From an uncultured Algibacter sp. (GTDB taxonomy: Bacteria > Bacteroidota > Bacteroidia > Flavobacteriales > Flavobacteriaceae): a stretch of 62,179 nt of DNA. This document shows, piece by piece, positions 16,834 to 26,380 of the stretch. The position numbers and the translations under genes are program-made. The stretch covers positions 1-62,179 of the forward strand of contig CANMQH010000020.1 in assembly GCA_947499935.1 (NCBI GenBank), given 5' to 3'. Position 1 is the first letter of the stretch, and the number at the start of each line of letters is the position of its first letter. The notes beneath the pieces are model-generated. The model ran no database searches and was not told the DNA's origin. It was given only the letters and a program-made list of their open reading frames with translations.

Positions 16834-17991
16834 TTAATCTTTAAAAGGGCGTCTTTGTTTCCAATTTTGACTAGGGTTCATCAATTTAAATACTGGTTTC
16901 AAAATCGTATTTAAAGCCCAATTCGTGTGCTTTAAATAGACTAACATAGCTTTTGGCTCTGCACCTACAGAGCTTTTAATTTCCATGGCTGTTCTTGCAT
17001 ATACAACAGATTGAAGTTTATGCTCAATAGCAAACGTTAACATGTCGTATAGCATATTAAGATACAATTGTTTTACGCTTTGATATTTTGGATTATAACC
17101 GAGAAAATAGGTTTCTAATGCGTTATTATTTATAATAAGACTATAAAACCCAACTAACTTATTATCCAAATAATATCCATAGACTTTAAAATGTTCGTTT
17201 AGGTTTCGTTTAAGCGTATAAAAATGATTTTCTGGCAAAAAAAAGGTGTTAATTTTTGCATGACTAGAGACATTCATATAAAGTTTATACAATGCTTTAG
17301 TATTTGTTTTAATACTTTCTAAACTTAATTCTCTAACATCTATCCCTTTAAACTTTTTTCTTGCTCTTTTATATCTATCACGATACTTTTTATTTAAACT
17401 TATAATATAATTATCTAATTGTAACCATTGTGGCTTAATAGACAATATCATATTGGGTTGTACAAAAACTTTATGTAACTTAAATTTATCAAAGGTTTGT
17501 TGGTTTTTATGTACCACATCATCAATAAAATAGTCTTTAAGCACTATTAATCTAATGGTCTTATTTTGTTCTTTCTTAATAATCTGTTTTATTTCATTTA
17601 AAGCTAAAAAAACAGTATCAAAAAAAATTTTTGGAGAGATTTGTTCACTTAAAAAATATAAACCATGTTGGCCAGTATGTGTTAAATTACCAAGAATTAA
17701 AGCATTCCCTTTTAACCATGTTGATAATATGTTTTTAAAAAAAGCGGTAACGCCAAATGTTTTAGTTTGTCTGAAGGTATCTTTTAAATACAATTGTACT
17801 CTTTGGATAAGAGCGACACCAATTAAAATATCATCTTTAAAAACCCCAATGTAATACAACTTAATATTATTGGGCGTTGCTTCTTCTAGAGCTTGCAAGT
17901 AACTAGACTGCAAGAATATATCATGTTTAACAAATCTATCCCAAATCTTAGGAAGATTATTACATGTATAATAAATTTTATAGTGTATCAA
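16834..17991 (-). CDS. GNAT/FemAB-like acyltransferase
   Basis: 385 residues. No signal or membrane span. The N-terminal part (SSYLQALEEATPNNIKLYYIGVFKDDILIGVALIQ) resembles the first half of BioF2-like/FemAB acyltransferases, and the second half (LNEHFKVYGYYLDNKLVGFYSLIINNNALETYFLGYNP, about 270-305) has the acetyl-CoA-type strand-turn-strand core with conserved YxxGxNP. Such enzymes transfer acyl or amino-acyl groups. Substrate unknown. The 5' end lies just upstream of the DUF1761 terminator region on the same strand. Confidence 0.7.
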   Translation of the reverse strand: MIHYKIYYTCNNLPKIWDRFVKHDIFLQSSYLQALEEATPNNIKLYYIGVFKDDILIGVALIQRVQLYLKDTFRQTKTFGVTAFFKNILSTWLKGNALILGNLTHTGQHGLYFLSEQISPKIFFDTVFLALNEIKQIIKKEQNKTIRLIVLKDYFIDDVVHKNQQTFDKFKLHKVFVQPNMILSIKPQWLQLDNYIISLNKKYRDRYKRARKKFKGIDVRELSLESIKTNTKALYKLYMNVSSHAKINTFFLPENHFYTLKRNLNEHFKVYGYYLDNKLVGFYSLIINNNALETYFLGYNPKYQSVKQLYLNMLYDMLTFAIEHKLQSVVYARTAMEIKSSVGAEPKAMLVYLKHTNWALNTILKPVFKLMNPSQNWKQRRPFKD

Positions 17992-18002
17992 TACAGAAAG
18001 AA

Positions 18003-18032
18003 AAAGGCTGAAAATTACGATTCTCAGCCTTT
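18003..18032 (-). terminator. Terminator of the DUF1761 gene
   Basis: Arms AAGGCTGA and TCAGCCTT face each other across 12 bases. Reading the minus strand, the hairpin is followed by a T-run. Confidence 0.6.
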
Positions 18033-18058
18033 AAATATGTTAAAAGTTTGTAAAAATG

Positions 18059-18544
18059 CTATACCCATCCGCAAATAATACCACCCATAATGCCTAAAGT
18101 TACAATCCAATATCCAGAATTTATAAGAATGTACTTTGCACTCTTACGTTCAAATAAAGCATTAGTTCCTATAATAGGTAAAGCAATAAATATCCCTGCG
18201 AAAACACCATGTAAAACACCGTGTTTAAACGTTCTAAAATGAGTTCCATAATCGGCCATAAAAGACGCATAAGAAGGTAATGCAACAGATGCATCTCCAC
18301 CTACAAGACTTAATGCTCCTGTTTGATGAATACTTAATTGCATCATGACCATGGCTAATAAAAATGCAAAAATAAAGGCCATAACAAAAATTTTAATCAT
18401 GTTGCCTCCCTTTATCTGTTCTTCTGTTATGCCAGCAGCTTTCATCCAAGCATTTCCAAAAACTTTTGGATTGTACCAAATAAAACCGACAACTAAAGCC
18501 GATATTGCCGCAACGAGTAATGCAATAGGGTTTAAAAAATCCAT
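18059..18544 (-). CDS. DUF1761 domain membrane protein
   Basis: 161 residues with four membrane segments: about 6-25, 47-66, 105-124 and 137-158. The N-terminal ALVVGFIWYNPKVFGNAWMK is the hallmark of DUF1761, small integral membrane proteins of unknown role. It has its own terminator and is not clearly in an operon. Confidence 0.85.
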   Translation of the reverse strand: MDFLNPIALLVAAISALVVGFIWYNPKVFGNAWMKAAGITEEQIKGGNMIKIFVMAFIFAFLLAMVMMQLSIHQTGALSLVGGDASVALPSYASFMADYGTHFRTFKHGVLHGVFAGIFIALPIIGTNALFERKSAKYILINSGYWIVTLGIMGGIICGWV

Positions 18545-18600
18545 AATGAAATAATTTAGTTAGTAGTTAAATGTACAAAAAATACGCGTTTAATTAAAAA

Positions 18601-19905
18601 TCACCAACTTCCACTGGCTCCGCCACCACTTGAGCTACCGCCACCACCAGAAAAATTACGACTTGAAGAGCTACTTCTAGAGGAAGAATAATTAGAAGAA
18701 CCCGAAGAAGAGTAGCCTTTAGAAAAACCGCTACCATTGACACCTAAAAGTGTTTTACCTATTTTAAAAAATGAAAAACCAAATGATTCTTTTAAACTAT
18801 TTCTTATATTTTTATAAGCAACAACTGCTGTTATTATTAAATACAATAGAAAAACACTTATTATAAAAAAAAAGAAATACAACGGTTTAGCATTGTGCAT
18901 TACTTCGTTAATATCATTATTAAAAACAGTTGTAATTACAAACATGACGCCCATAACTAAGGGCATAAAGCAAAATATACAACCTCCTAAAAATAATAAT
19001 AATGTTACTGGTAAATAAAACGGAAAAATTATAATGCCCAATTTACCAGTAAATAGCGCTGTAAAAATAGCTACTGCTCGCTCATAGGCTCTTTTCAAGA
19101 TAACAAAAAAGCCTATAGCTATAAAAACAGAAAGAAAAGCAACTATAAATAAGCCTATAAAAACATCCCAGAAAAAAGCATTGAAATACATTATCAAGCA
19201 AATTACTGATAAGACAATACCAACAAATTTTATTTTATAATCTGCATATAATTCTTTTACACGAATTTTATGGCTTTTATGTTTTACAACGAATTTATTA
19301 TACCCTAATAAACCTGCTACAAAGAAAAATAAAGTAAGAAATAGAGAAGAAAAGAACGTCTTAATTATACTAACATCGTTTGAATCATTATCATCTATAT
19401 TAGCAAATTCATCAGCATAAATAGGGTCTTCAATAATTTTAATAATTTCTGAAATAGCACTATCTATCCCTTTAAAATAATTACCTTTTTTAAATGCTGG
19501 TGTAATGTAATTTCTATTAATTCTTGATGCAATTAAATCCGTAATAATAGGTGTTAAACCATCACCAACTTCAATTCTAAATTTACGATTGTTTTTTGCT
19601 ACTAAAATAAGCATACCATTATCTGCTTTTTCTTTACCAAATTGATTGCCTACCATATTAAACGTTTGGAATGCGTAATTTTCAATAGTATCGGCACCTA
19701 AATCGTTGATGGTTAATACAACTATTTGATGCGATGTTGTTTCTTGGTATTCTATTAATTTTGCTCTAAGGTCATGTGTTTTGCTCTCGCTGAAAAGTTT
19801 AGCATTATCCGTTACAATTTCCTTTAAAATAGGATACTTGGATTGTGCATTTGCGTATTGAAAACAAATGAAAAAGAATAATGATATAATTTTTATTTTA
19901 ATCAA
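18601..19905 (-). CDS. TPM-domain membrane protein (YgcG/Psb32-type)
   Basis: 434 residues. Signal peptide at 1-20, then a TPM phosphatase-like domain (about 26-160) with VTDNAKLFSES, HQIVVLTINDLGADTIENYA and NNRKFRIEVGDGL. After it come several membrane segments (about 185-205, 227-245, 247-268, 288-335, 345-362). The tail (about 395-434) is a Gly/Ser-rich run ending GGGASGSW, typical of this family. TPM proteins act in membrane protein quality control or photosystem repair in other lineages; the role here is unknown. It lies alone between DUF1761 and glnS. Confidence 0.83.
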   Translation of the reverse strand: MIKIKIISLFFFICFQYANAQSKYPILKEIVTDNAKLFSESKTHDLRAKLIEYQETTSHQIVVLTINDLGADTIENYAFQTFNMVGNQFGKEKADNGMLILVAKNNRKFRIEVGDGLTPIITDLIASRINRNYITPAFKKGNYFKGIDSAISEIIKIIEDPIYADEFANIDDNDSNDVSIIKTFFSSLFLTLFFFVAGLLGYNKFVVKHKSHKIRVKELYADYKIKFVGIVLSVICLIMYFNAFFWDVFIGLFIVAFLSVFIAIGFFVILKRAYERAVAIFTALFTGKLGIIIFPFYLPVTLLLFLGGCIFCFMPLVMGVMFVITTVFNNDINEVMHNAKPLYFFFFIISVFLLYLIITAVVAYKNIRNSLKESFGFSFFKIGKTLLGVNGSGFSKGYSSSGSSNYSSSRSSSSSRNFSGGGGSSSGGGASGSW

Positions 19906-19980
19906 ATCTTAAAACGATACTCTTTAGGTTTTTACTTTAATCACTTATCTCAAGAAAAAACCTGAAGAGTCTATAATTAT

Positions 19981-21978
19981 TTATGAAATAGCCTCAGCTT
20001 CTTCAACTAACAATACGTTTTTATCTATTAACGCTTTTGAAATGAAAGCTTTTATCGCTTCATTTTTTTCTAAACCTTTCTCTAATAAAACACCTAGCGT
20101 AATCATTGTAATAATACGAGTTCCAGATTTTTTAACCGATGTATTAAATAGCGGTTCTACGTCATCATAACTTACTCCTTCTGCCAATATTTTTATTTGA
20201 GCCTTAGCTTCAGCACGTTTATCATCGGGCAATCTATCATATTTTTTACCAAAAGATTTTATCTGCTCTATGGCTGGTTTATTGGTTTGTTGTGGTTGTT
20301 TTGGCTGGTTTTGATTTGCTGTAGTTTTAGTCTTTAATTTAGCCCAAGTATCTCGTAATCCAACCGTTTTATTGAATATTAACTTGTCTAATGAAGAATC
20401 GTTATCTACATTAAAATAACCCAAACGCTGAAACTGAAACCGTTCTCCAACTTTGGCCTCTTGCAAACTAGGTTCTACATATGCTTTAATTATTTTTAAA
20501 GACTTTGGGTTTATAAAATCCATAAAATCTTTTTCTGGGTGGCTATCTGGTGTTTCATCCAAAAACAATCTATCATATTCCCTAACTTCGGCATTTATAG
20601 CATGTTTTATAGAAACCCAATGTAAGGTTCCTTTAACTTTTTTAGCGGTATCTTCACTATACGTACAATGTATTTCTTGTATACTGCCATCGTTGTTTTT
20701 TACAACATTTTCAGCTTTAATAATGTATGCGTTTTTTAAACGTACTTCGCCTCCAAGTTTCAATCTAAAAAATGTATTACCCGCTTCTTCTTTAAAATCT
20801 TCTTTTTCAATATATAACTCACGAGAAAAAGGCACTTTTCTATATCCTGCACTGTTGTCTTCTTGGTTATTTTCTGCATCAAACCATTCTATTTTATCTT
20901 CTGGATAATTGGTAATAACCAATTTAACAGGATTTAGAACCGCCATAACTCTTGGTGCAATTTTGTTTAAATCTTCTCGTATGCAAAATTCTAAAAGCGA
21001 TACATCTATAATATTATCACGTTTAGCTACGCCAACAGTTTCTACAAACTTTTTTATAGCATTAGGTGTATATCCTCTTCTACGCAATCCAGAGATTGTT
21101 GGCATTCTAGGATCATCCCAACCATTTACAATACCATCTTCTACTAATTTAAGCAGCTTACGCTTACTCATAATGGTATAACTCAGGTTTAAACGCGCAA
21201 ATTCTCTTTGCTTAGGCCTTATTTTATCTGTATCGACTACTTGGTCCAAAAACCAGTTATAAAGTTCTCTGTGGGGCTTAAACTCAAGAGAACATAAAGA
21301 ATGTGAAATTTGCTCCAAATAATCACTTTCACCATGCGTCCAGTCGTACATAGGATAAACACACCAGTCATTACCTGTTCTGTGGTGTTCTTTTTTTAAA
21401 ACACGATACATAATGGGATCACGCATTAGCATATTGGGGTGTTGCATATCTATTTTTGCTCGTAAAATATGCGACCCTTCATCAAAATCGCCTGCTTTCA
21501 TTTTGCTAAACAATTCTAAATTTTCTTCAACTGTTCTGTTTCTATAAGGGCCATCAACTCCTGGCTGTGTTGGTGTTCCTTTTTGTTCTGCCATAGCCTC
21601 ACTAGACTGTGAATCTATGTAGGCCTTACCTGATTTTATGAGGAGAATTGCCCAATCGTAAAGCTGTTGAAAATAATCGGAAGAAAACAATTCCTTATCC
21701 CATTTATATCCTAGCCAAGCAATATCTTCCTTTATAGCATCTACATATTCTTGCTCTTCTTTTGCTGGGTTTGTGTCATCAAATCTAAGATTTACTGGAG
21801 CATTGTATTTTTCGCCAAATCCAAAACTAATGCCAATGGCTTTAGTATGACCAATGTGCAAATACCCATTTGGCTCTGGTGGAAAACGAAAACGCAAGTC
21901 TTTTTTAGACATGCCATTTGCTAAATCTTCTTCTATTATTTGCTCTAAAAAATTGAGTGATTTTTTTTCTTCAGACAT
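19981..21978 (-). CDS. glnS: Glutamine--tRNA ligase with C-terminal extension
   Basis: 665 residues, about a hundred longer than the standard enzyme. Charges tRNA-Gln. The HIGH site is PPEPNGYLHIGHTKAIG near residues 32-45 and the KMSKS loop is IMSKRKL near residue 270; the beta-barrel anticodon domain ends at about residue 555. After a Gln/Pro/Lys linker a helical extension follows (IKSFGKKYDRLPDDKRAEAK ... VEPLFNTSVKKSGTRIITMI). The extension is unlike the Deinococcus YqeY-type tail as far as I can judge. Transcription is leftward and separate from the TPM gene. Confidence 0.95.
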   Translation of the reverse strand: MSEEKKSLNFLEQIIEEDLANGMSKKDLRFRFPPEPNGYLHIGHTKAIGISFGFGEKYNAPVNLRFDDTNPAKEEQEYVDAIKEDIAWLGYKWDKELFSSDYFQQLYDWAILLIKSGKAYIDSQSSEAMAEQKGTPTQPGVDGPYRNRTVEENLELFSKMKAGDFDEGSHILRAKIDMQHPNMLMRDPIMYRVLKKEHHRTGNDWCVYPMYDWTHGESDYLEQISHSLCSLEFKPHRELYNWFLDQVVDTDKIRPKQREFARLNLSYTIMSKRKLLKLVEDGIVNGWDDPRMPTISGLRRRGYTPNAIKKFVETVGVAKRDNIIDVSLLEFCIREDLNKIAPRVMAVLNPVKLVITNYPEDKIEWFDAENNQEDNSAGYRKVPFSRELYIEKEDFKEEAGNTFFRLKLGGEVRLKNAYIIKAENVVKNNDGSIQEIHCTYSEDTAKKVKGTLHWVSIKHAINAEVREYDRLFLDETPDSHPEKDFMDFINPKSLKIIKAYVEPSLQEAKVGERFQFQRLGYFNVDNDSSLDKLIFNKTVGLRDTWAKLKTKTTANQNQPKQPQQTNKPAIEQIKSFGKKYDRLPDDKRAEAKAQIKILAEGVSYDDVEPLFNTSVKKSGTRIITMITLGVLLEKGLEKNEAIKAFISKALIDKNVLLVEEAEAIS

Positions 21979-22049
21979 AAAATATGGTAATCAATAGCTT
22001 CTACGACATAGAAACTAATAGTATTAAAAAAATATTCAGTAAAATTAGG

Positions 22050-22057
22050 TAATTTTG
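22050..22057 (+). promoter_or_regulatory. Possible -7 element of folB
   Basis: TAATTTTG fits TAnnTTTG, 21 bases before the folB start. No good -33 element is visible. Confidence 0.35.
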
Positions 22058-22077
22058 ATGACTTAAAAATAGTAATA

Positions 22078-22449
22078 ATGGGAATTATAAAAGTTGAAAA
22101 CATACGCGTTTTTGCATATCACGGCTGCTTAAAAGAAGAAACTAAAATAGGTAGTGATTACCGTGTAGATTTAGAGGTTGAAGCTAATTTACAAACCTCT
22201 GCAAAAACAGATATGCTAAGCGATACTGTTGATTATGTGCTTTTAAACCGTATTATTAAAGAAGAAATGGATACTGCTTCTCACCTACTTGAAACGGTTG
22301 CCAAACGCATTTTAGATAGAATTTTTAATGAAGATAAATTAATTAAAAAGGCTACTGTATGGGTAAGCAAATTAAACCCTCCAATTGGTGGCGATGTGCA
22401 ACGAGTTACTATAAAAATGACTGATAAAAGAAAAACCAAAGACAAATAG
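22078..22449 (+). CDS. folB: Dihydroneopterin aldolase
   Basis: 123 residues, full length. Catalyses cleavage of 7,8-dihydroneopterin in folate biosynthesis. The opening GIIKVENIRVFAYHGCLKEE carries the typical FxxHGCLxEE pattern with the active-site Tyr/Glu region, and the later VDYVLLNRIIKEEM, LLETVAKRIL and KLNPPIGGDVQRVTI match the family. It is immediately upstream of tRNA-Cys on the same strand, but the tRNA has its own promoter-like element. Confidence 0.93.
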   Translation: MGIIKVENIRVFAYHGCLKEETKIGSDYRVDLEVEANLQTSAKTDMLSDTVDYVLLNRIIKEEMDTASHLLETVAKRILDRIFNEDKLIKKATVWVSKLNPPIGGDVQRVTIKMTDKRKTKDK

Positions 22450-22469
22450 TGTAAAAAGTTTATTTTTTC

Positions 22470-22477
22470 TACATTTG
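22470..22477 (+). promoter_or_regulatory. -7 element of tRNA-Cys
   Basis: TACATTTG fits TAnnTTTG, about 43 bases before the tRNA 5' end. The -33 element is weak. Confidence 0.45.
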
Positions 22478-22519
22478 TGCTCTCAATAATTATTGAGGAT
22501 CTTTTTGTAAAGAATTTAT

Positions 22520-22590
22520 GGCGTCATGGCCGAGTGGCTAGGCAGAGGTCTGCAAAACCTTCTACAGCGGTTCGAATCCGCTTGACGCCT
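22520..22590 (+). tRNA. tRNA-Cys (GCA)
   Basis: Seventy-one nucleotides fold into a cloverleaf: acceptor GGCGTCA pairs with TGACGCC, the T arm holds GGTTCGAATCC, and the anticodon loop reads CTGCAAA with anticodon GCA. The discriminator base is U, as expected of tRNA-Cys. The 3' CCA is not encoded. Confidence 0.95.
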
Positions 22591-22594
22591 CAAC

Positions 22595-22626
22595 AAACCT
22601 TCAAGGAAACTTGGAGGTTTTTTTAT
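22595..22626 (+). terminator. Terminator after tRNA-Cys
   Basis: Arms AAACCTTCAAG and CTTGGAGGTTT pair, with one G-T wobble, around a GAAA loop, followed by a T-run. Confidence 0.85.
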
Positions 22627-22644
22627 TGCTAATTTTTTACAAAA

Positions 22645-23322
22645 CTAAATATTAATACGCTTTTCTAGCTTCTCTTTATTCTTCTCGTAAGCCTTTGGAA
22701 ATAATCCTTGTAGAAACAATAATATGCCAAAACCTAAAATAACAATAGCTATTACTTTTTTAGTTTTAAAAATAAGCTTTGGTGTTAATTTAGCTTTTAA
22801 GCGTTTTGCTACTAGTATTTTAAATAAATCTGTAATAAAATAAGAGCCCAACATGGTACTTATAAAAATAATATCGCCGTTTTTGGATGATGTTAGAGAA
22901 TCTCCTAAAACAATAAAGCCCAACCAACCCAACAATACGCCAATATTTATAAAATTGAGTAAAAAACCTTTTAAAAAGAGTTTTCCGTAGTCTTTTTGAA
23001 TTTCAACTTTATGATATTCCTTAACAATAGATCTGAAGGATTTAGAGGTCTTAACAAAAGAAATAACCCCATAAACCATGAGCAAAGCACCACCAAATAT
23101 TAAAAAACTAGGATCGTTGCCTACTTTACCTCTTAAATTATTTGTGCTATAAAAGGCTATCACTATAAAAATAATGTCTGCTATAAAAACGCCAGAATTA
23201 AATATTAATGCACTTCTAAATCCTTTTGTAGCACTCGTTTCTAAGAGCACAAAAAATACTGGACCAACGGTAAAGGCTAGTATAATTCCAAAAGGAATGG
23301 CTGTTATAATATCATCAAACAT
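22645..23322 (-). CDS. LysE family exporter
   Basis: 225 residues, six membrane segments. The opening IPFGIILAFTVGPVFFVLLETSATKGFRSAL is the LysE/RhtB signature, with the usual GPxFF turn. Further segments lie at about 35-55, 68-88, 115-140, 148-165 and 188-208. The family exports amino acids or related small molecules. A basic tail (YEKNKEKLEKRINI) closes it. The substrate cannot be inferred, and neighbours give no hint. Confidence 0.85.
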   Translation of the reverse strand: MFDDIITAIPFGIILAFTVGPVFFVLLETSATKGFRSALIFNSGVFIADIIFIVIAFYSTNNLRGKVGNDPSFLIFGGALLMVYGVISFVKTSKSFRSIVKEYHKVEIQKDYGKLFLKGFLLNFINIGVLLGWLGFIVLGDSLTSSKNGDIIFISTMLGSYFITDLFKILVAKRLKAKLTPKLIFKTKKVIAIVILGFGILLFLQGLFPKAYEKNKEKLEKRINI

Positions 23323-23448
23323 GAACTTGTGAAGCTTTACACAAAGTAAAGAAATATTTTATATATAGATTAGTCTTAAGTTCCTAAAAAATACAAGACT
23401 CTATTAAAGCTTTATTTTGTAATTATAAAGTATCAACACTTTTTTATT

Positions 23449-24126
23449 TTATGACTTTATGTGTTTTATTCTGCCACCTATAACCTTACTTTCGTTAACG
23501 TTTTCTGGATTTCCATAAACAAACACATCACCTCCTACTCTAATTTTTATATCTGCCAAATTAGTAGCATTAATATGGGCTTCGCCTGCCGCTTTAATTG
23601 ATACTTCTGTATCTTCTGTTTCTAAAGCTTTTCCTAAATATTCGCCACCAGTAAAAATATTAATCTTTTGCTTTTTAGAACGTCCTGTTGTTGTTATAAC
23701 ACCGCCTGTAACAGATTTTACATTAGTATAACTAACATCTAATGAAACATCTATTTGACCACCTTCTTGTGCTTTAAGGTCCATTTCAAATTGTTTTATA
23801 GTCTCTTTAGAAGTCACTTTTGCGCCCTCGTTAACATCTATAACATCTATTGATGTGTAATAAAGAATTACTTTTGTTTTGTTACCATCAAAAGACTCCT
23901 CTAAATTCATTTTAATTTTTAAAGTCCCGTTTTTGTTATTAATAACAACATCATTACTATTTCCTCCTGTAATTGTAACTTTATTTTCATCAGATTTTAC
24001 AAGTTCTACATGAATTAAATCGTAAACCTTTAATATAGAAAAGTCTCCTACTTTTTTCTCTAATGCATCTTGAGCAAAAGTAGATGCTGAAATAAATATG
24101 GCGAAAATTACAATTAGGTGTTTCAT
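23449..24126 (-). CDS. Head-GIN domain (DUF2807) secreted protein
   Basis: 225 residues. Signal peptide MKHLIVIFAIFISASTFAQ. The body is a beta-helix-like run of short strands with glycine turns (VTITGGNSNDVVINNKNGTLKI, INIFTGGEYLGKALE, INATNLADIKIRVGGDVFVYG), characteristic of putative auto-transporter adhesin head-GIN proteins common in Bacteroidota. The role is not established. An intergenic region of 207 bp lies between it and the divergent CRTAC1 gene. Confidence 0.82.
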   Translation of the reverse strand: MKHLIVIFAIFISASTFAQDALEKKVGDFSILKVYDLIHVELVKSDENKVTITGGNSNDVVINNKNGTLKIKMNLEESFDGNKTKVILYYTSIDVIDVNEGAKVTSKETIKQFEMDLKAQEGGQIDVSLDVSYTNVKSVTGGVITTTGRSKKQKINIFTGGEYLGKALETEDTEVSIKAAGEAHINATNLADIKIRVGGDVFVYGNPENVNESKVIGGRIKHIKS

Positions 24127-24303
24127 CTTTTAAAATTATTTTTTTATTAAAGTATAAAATTATCAATAATTATTCCATTAGTGTATCACTTTAGTAAAAG
24201 ATTATTATATATGTAATATTATAATTGATTTTATTTCTCAATTTTTGATAATTTTAGTACAGCATGAGATAAAATAAAGAGGAATTTCTATAAAGTTACT
24301 CTT

Positions 24304-24311
24304 TATCTTTG
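24304..24311 (+). promoter_or_regulatory. -7 element upstream of the CRTAC1 lipoprotein
   Basis: TATCTTTG fits TAnnTTTG, 23 bases before the start codon. Confidence 0.4.
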
Positions 24312-24333
24312 ATTATAAAAAACCTTTGTATTT

Positions 24334-26244
24334 ATGAAGAATTACATCAAATTATACACTAATTACATTACTAAAATATTTGTTTTGTGTCTTTTATTTA
24401 TGGTTTCTTGTAATACAAAAAAAGGTGTAACTCAAAAAAAAATAGAAAAAGAAACCCTTTTATTTACTGAAGCTGGTAAAGATATTATCCCTTTAGAAGA
24501 TAGATCTAGAAGAAAGTGGGATTCTGCCATTGTAGCCGATTTAGACCAAGATGGACTACAAGACATGATACTTATTGAACATAGTTGGCGTGTATTTATA
24601 TTTTGGAATGAGGGTGGTAAATTTTCTGAACCATATAATCTTGTAAACGGTGATTTACATGGTGTTACTGTTTCAGATTATGATGATGACGGTCTTTTAA
24701 ACCTCATTGTTGTCCAAGGTGGCGGGGGTGGTAGCAAACCAAGAAATCCGTTAATTTATCAAGTGCAACGTAATCGTAAAATTGTAGGTGGCGAGCAGTT
24801 AGCAGATCTTGAAAAAACTCGTGGACGTGCAGCAAAGCTTATTGATGGTGATAGTAATGGTACTCTAGACCTCTTAATAACAGGTTTTCCTACTCCAGAA
24901 CAGTTAGAATTGGGTGCTAACAACATCCATAAAAACAATGGTGACGGCAATTTTAAGTTTTTAAGTAAATTACCTCATGCCTCGAGGTTAAGCTATAAAA
25001 CATTGGTTACAGATTACAATAACGACAATACACCAGATTTTATATTTTATGGAGGTGATGATTTGGTTGCCGCTACAGGAAAAGCAGATTTAAGTTACAC
25101 AAAGGACGAAAACAATATTTTAGGAGAAGCAACAAAAACAAAAGAAGTTTCCTCAATTACAGAAATTGATTTTGATAATGATGGGGATTTTGATTTATTT
25201 TTAACCAGAACACAACATGCTTTTAAAGGCGAAACTTTTTTAGATACTATAAACAAACGTTTTGCCTTCTTTACTAGATTTAAGCCTTTTGAATATGAAG
25301 ATTTAAAAATAGAAGGTGATTTTAAATTAGAAAATCTACAAATGGCCTACCCTCATTTTGATGTTTTTGTTGGTGCTAATAAACGTAAACTTACATTTAA
25401 AAAAGATAAACATGGCCATAAAGATTTTACCCTTAAACCAAATGAAGCTAAAGGATGGCCAACAGACATGACAGATAAAGGTCTATATATTGGCTATGTA
25501 AACAATGGTATGTGGCGTATAGCAGGAGATACCAAATCGCCAACAGCTGGTGTGATTCACAATGTTATTTCTATACCCAAAACTGATCCTTTAGAATTAA
25601 TGCCCGCAGTTTTATTAGAAAACCGTAATGGTGTTTTTATAGATGTTACAACACAAATGGGTATATCCATACCAGAACAAACCACAAATGCTACCGTAGG
25701 TGATTTTAATAATGATGGGTGGCAAGATTTATTTGTTGTACGATATGGTAACCCAGCAAAACAAAATGAGCAATTTATTTTAATGAACGAACATGGTAAA
25801 TCTTTTGTAAAAGCTGAAAACCATGGCATCATTTCTAAAGAATTAGGTGCTACCGGTGGCCATGCCCAAACTATAGATTATGATAATGATGGTGATTTAG
25901 ATATTGTTTACTCAAACGAACGAGGTAAATGGCATTTATATACCAATACTAGTTCACAAAACAATAATTATGTAGTTGTTAAAGTGGGTGCTTCTCCTAG
26001 AAAAGATGTAAAACAAGCTAAAGCTAATGGTGCCATAATAACCATTAAAGCTTGTGGAAATATTTATAAACGTGTTGTTGGTGCTACTTCATCACCTTAT
26101 AGCCAAGGGTTAAATACCGAAATTCATATTGGATTAGGAAAATGTATAAAAATTGATGAAGCTAAAATTAGATGGACTAATGGTGAAGAAATGACTTTTA
26201 TAATTAAAAAACTAAATACCCCTATTTTTATTGGTAAAAAATGA
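24334..26244 (+). CDS. CRTAC1-like FG-GAP repeat lipoprotein with ASPIC/UnbV domain
   Basis: 636 residues. A lipoprotein signal ends at the Cys near residue 26 (FMVSC). The body contains repeated calcium-binding FG-GAP/VCBS units with acidic loops: DLDQDGLQD (about 70), DYDDDGLL (about 113), DGDSNGTLD (about 172), DYNNDNTPD (about 229), DFDNDGDFD (about 285), DFNNDGWQD (about 456) and DYDNDGDLD (about 516). The C-terminus (about 560-625) is an ASPIC/UnbV-type domain. Such proteins are surface-exposed; ligand-binding is inferred from the beta-propeller form. In Flavobacteria they often accompany SusCD loci, but none is adjacent here. Confidence 0.85.
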   Translation: MKNYIKLYTNYITKIFVLCLLFMVSCNTKKGVTQKKIEKETLLFTEAGKDIIPLEDRSRRKWDSAIVADLDQDGLQDMILIEHSWRVFIFWNEGGKFSEPYNLVNGDLHGVTVSDYDDDGLLNLIVVQGGGGGSKPRNPLIYQVQRNRKIVGGEQLADLEKTRGRAAKLIDGDSNGTLDLLITGFPTPEQLELGANNIHKNNGDGNFKFLSKLPHASRLSYKTLVTDYNNDNTPDFIFYGGDDLVAATGKADLSYTKDENNILGEATKTKEVSSITEIDFDNDGDFDLFLTRTQHAFKGETFLDTINKRFAFFTRFKPFEYEDLKIEGDFKLENLQMAYPHFDVFVGANKRKLTFKKDKHGHKDFTLKPNEAKGWPTDMTDKGLYIGYVNNGMWRIAGDTKSPTAGVIHNVISIPKTDPLELMPAVLLENRNGVFIDVTTQMGISIPEQTTNATVGDFNNDGWQDLFVVRYGNPAKQNEQFILMNEHGKSFVKAENHGIISKELGATGGHAQTIDYDNDGDLDIVYSNERGKWHLYTNTSSQNNNYVVVKVGASPRKDVKQAKANGAIITIKACGNIYKRVVGATSSPYSQGLNTEIHIGLGKCIKIDEAKIRWTNGEEMTFIIKKLNTPIFIGKK

Positions 26245-26380
26245 TAATTAGTCTTAACATTTAAACCTGTTTTTATAATTGAAATGTAATTTTATTATTC
26301 GTTTTTGTTTAAAAAATTCGTTTAAATTTGGATATAAATACTATAACAATTTTACAGTAAATTTAAAATTGTCGACACTT

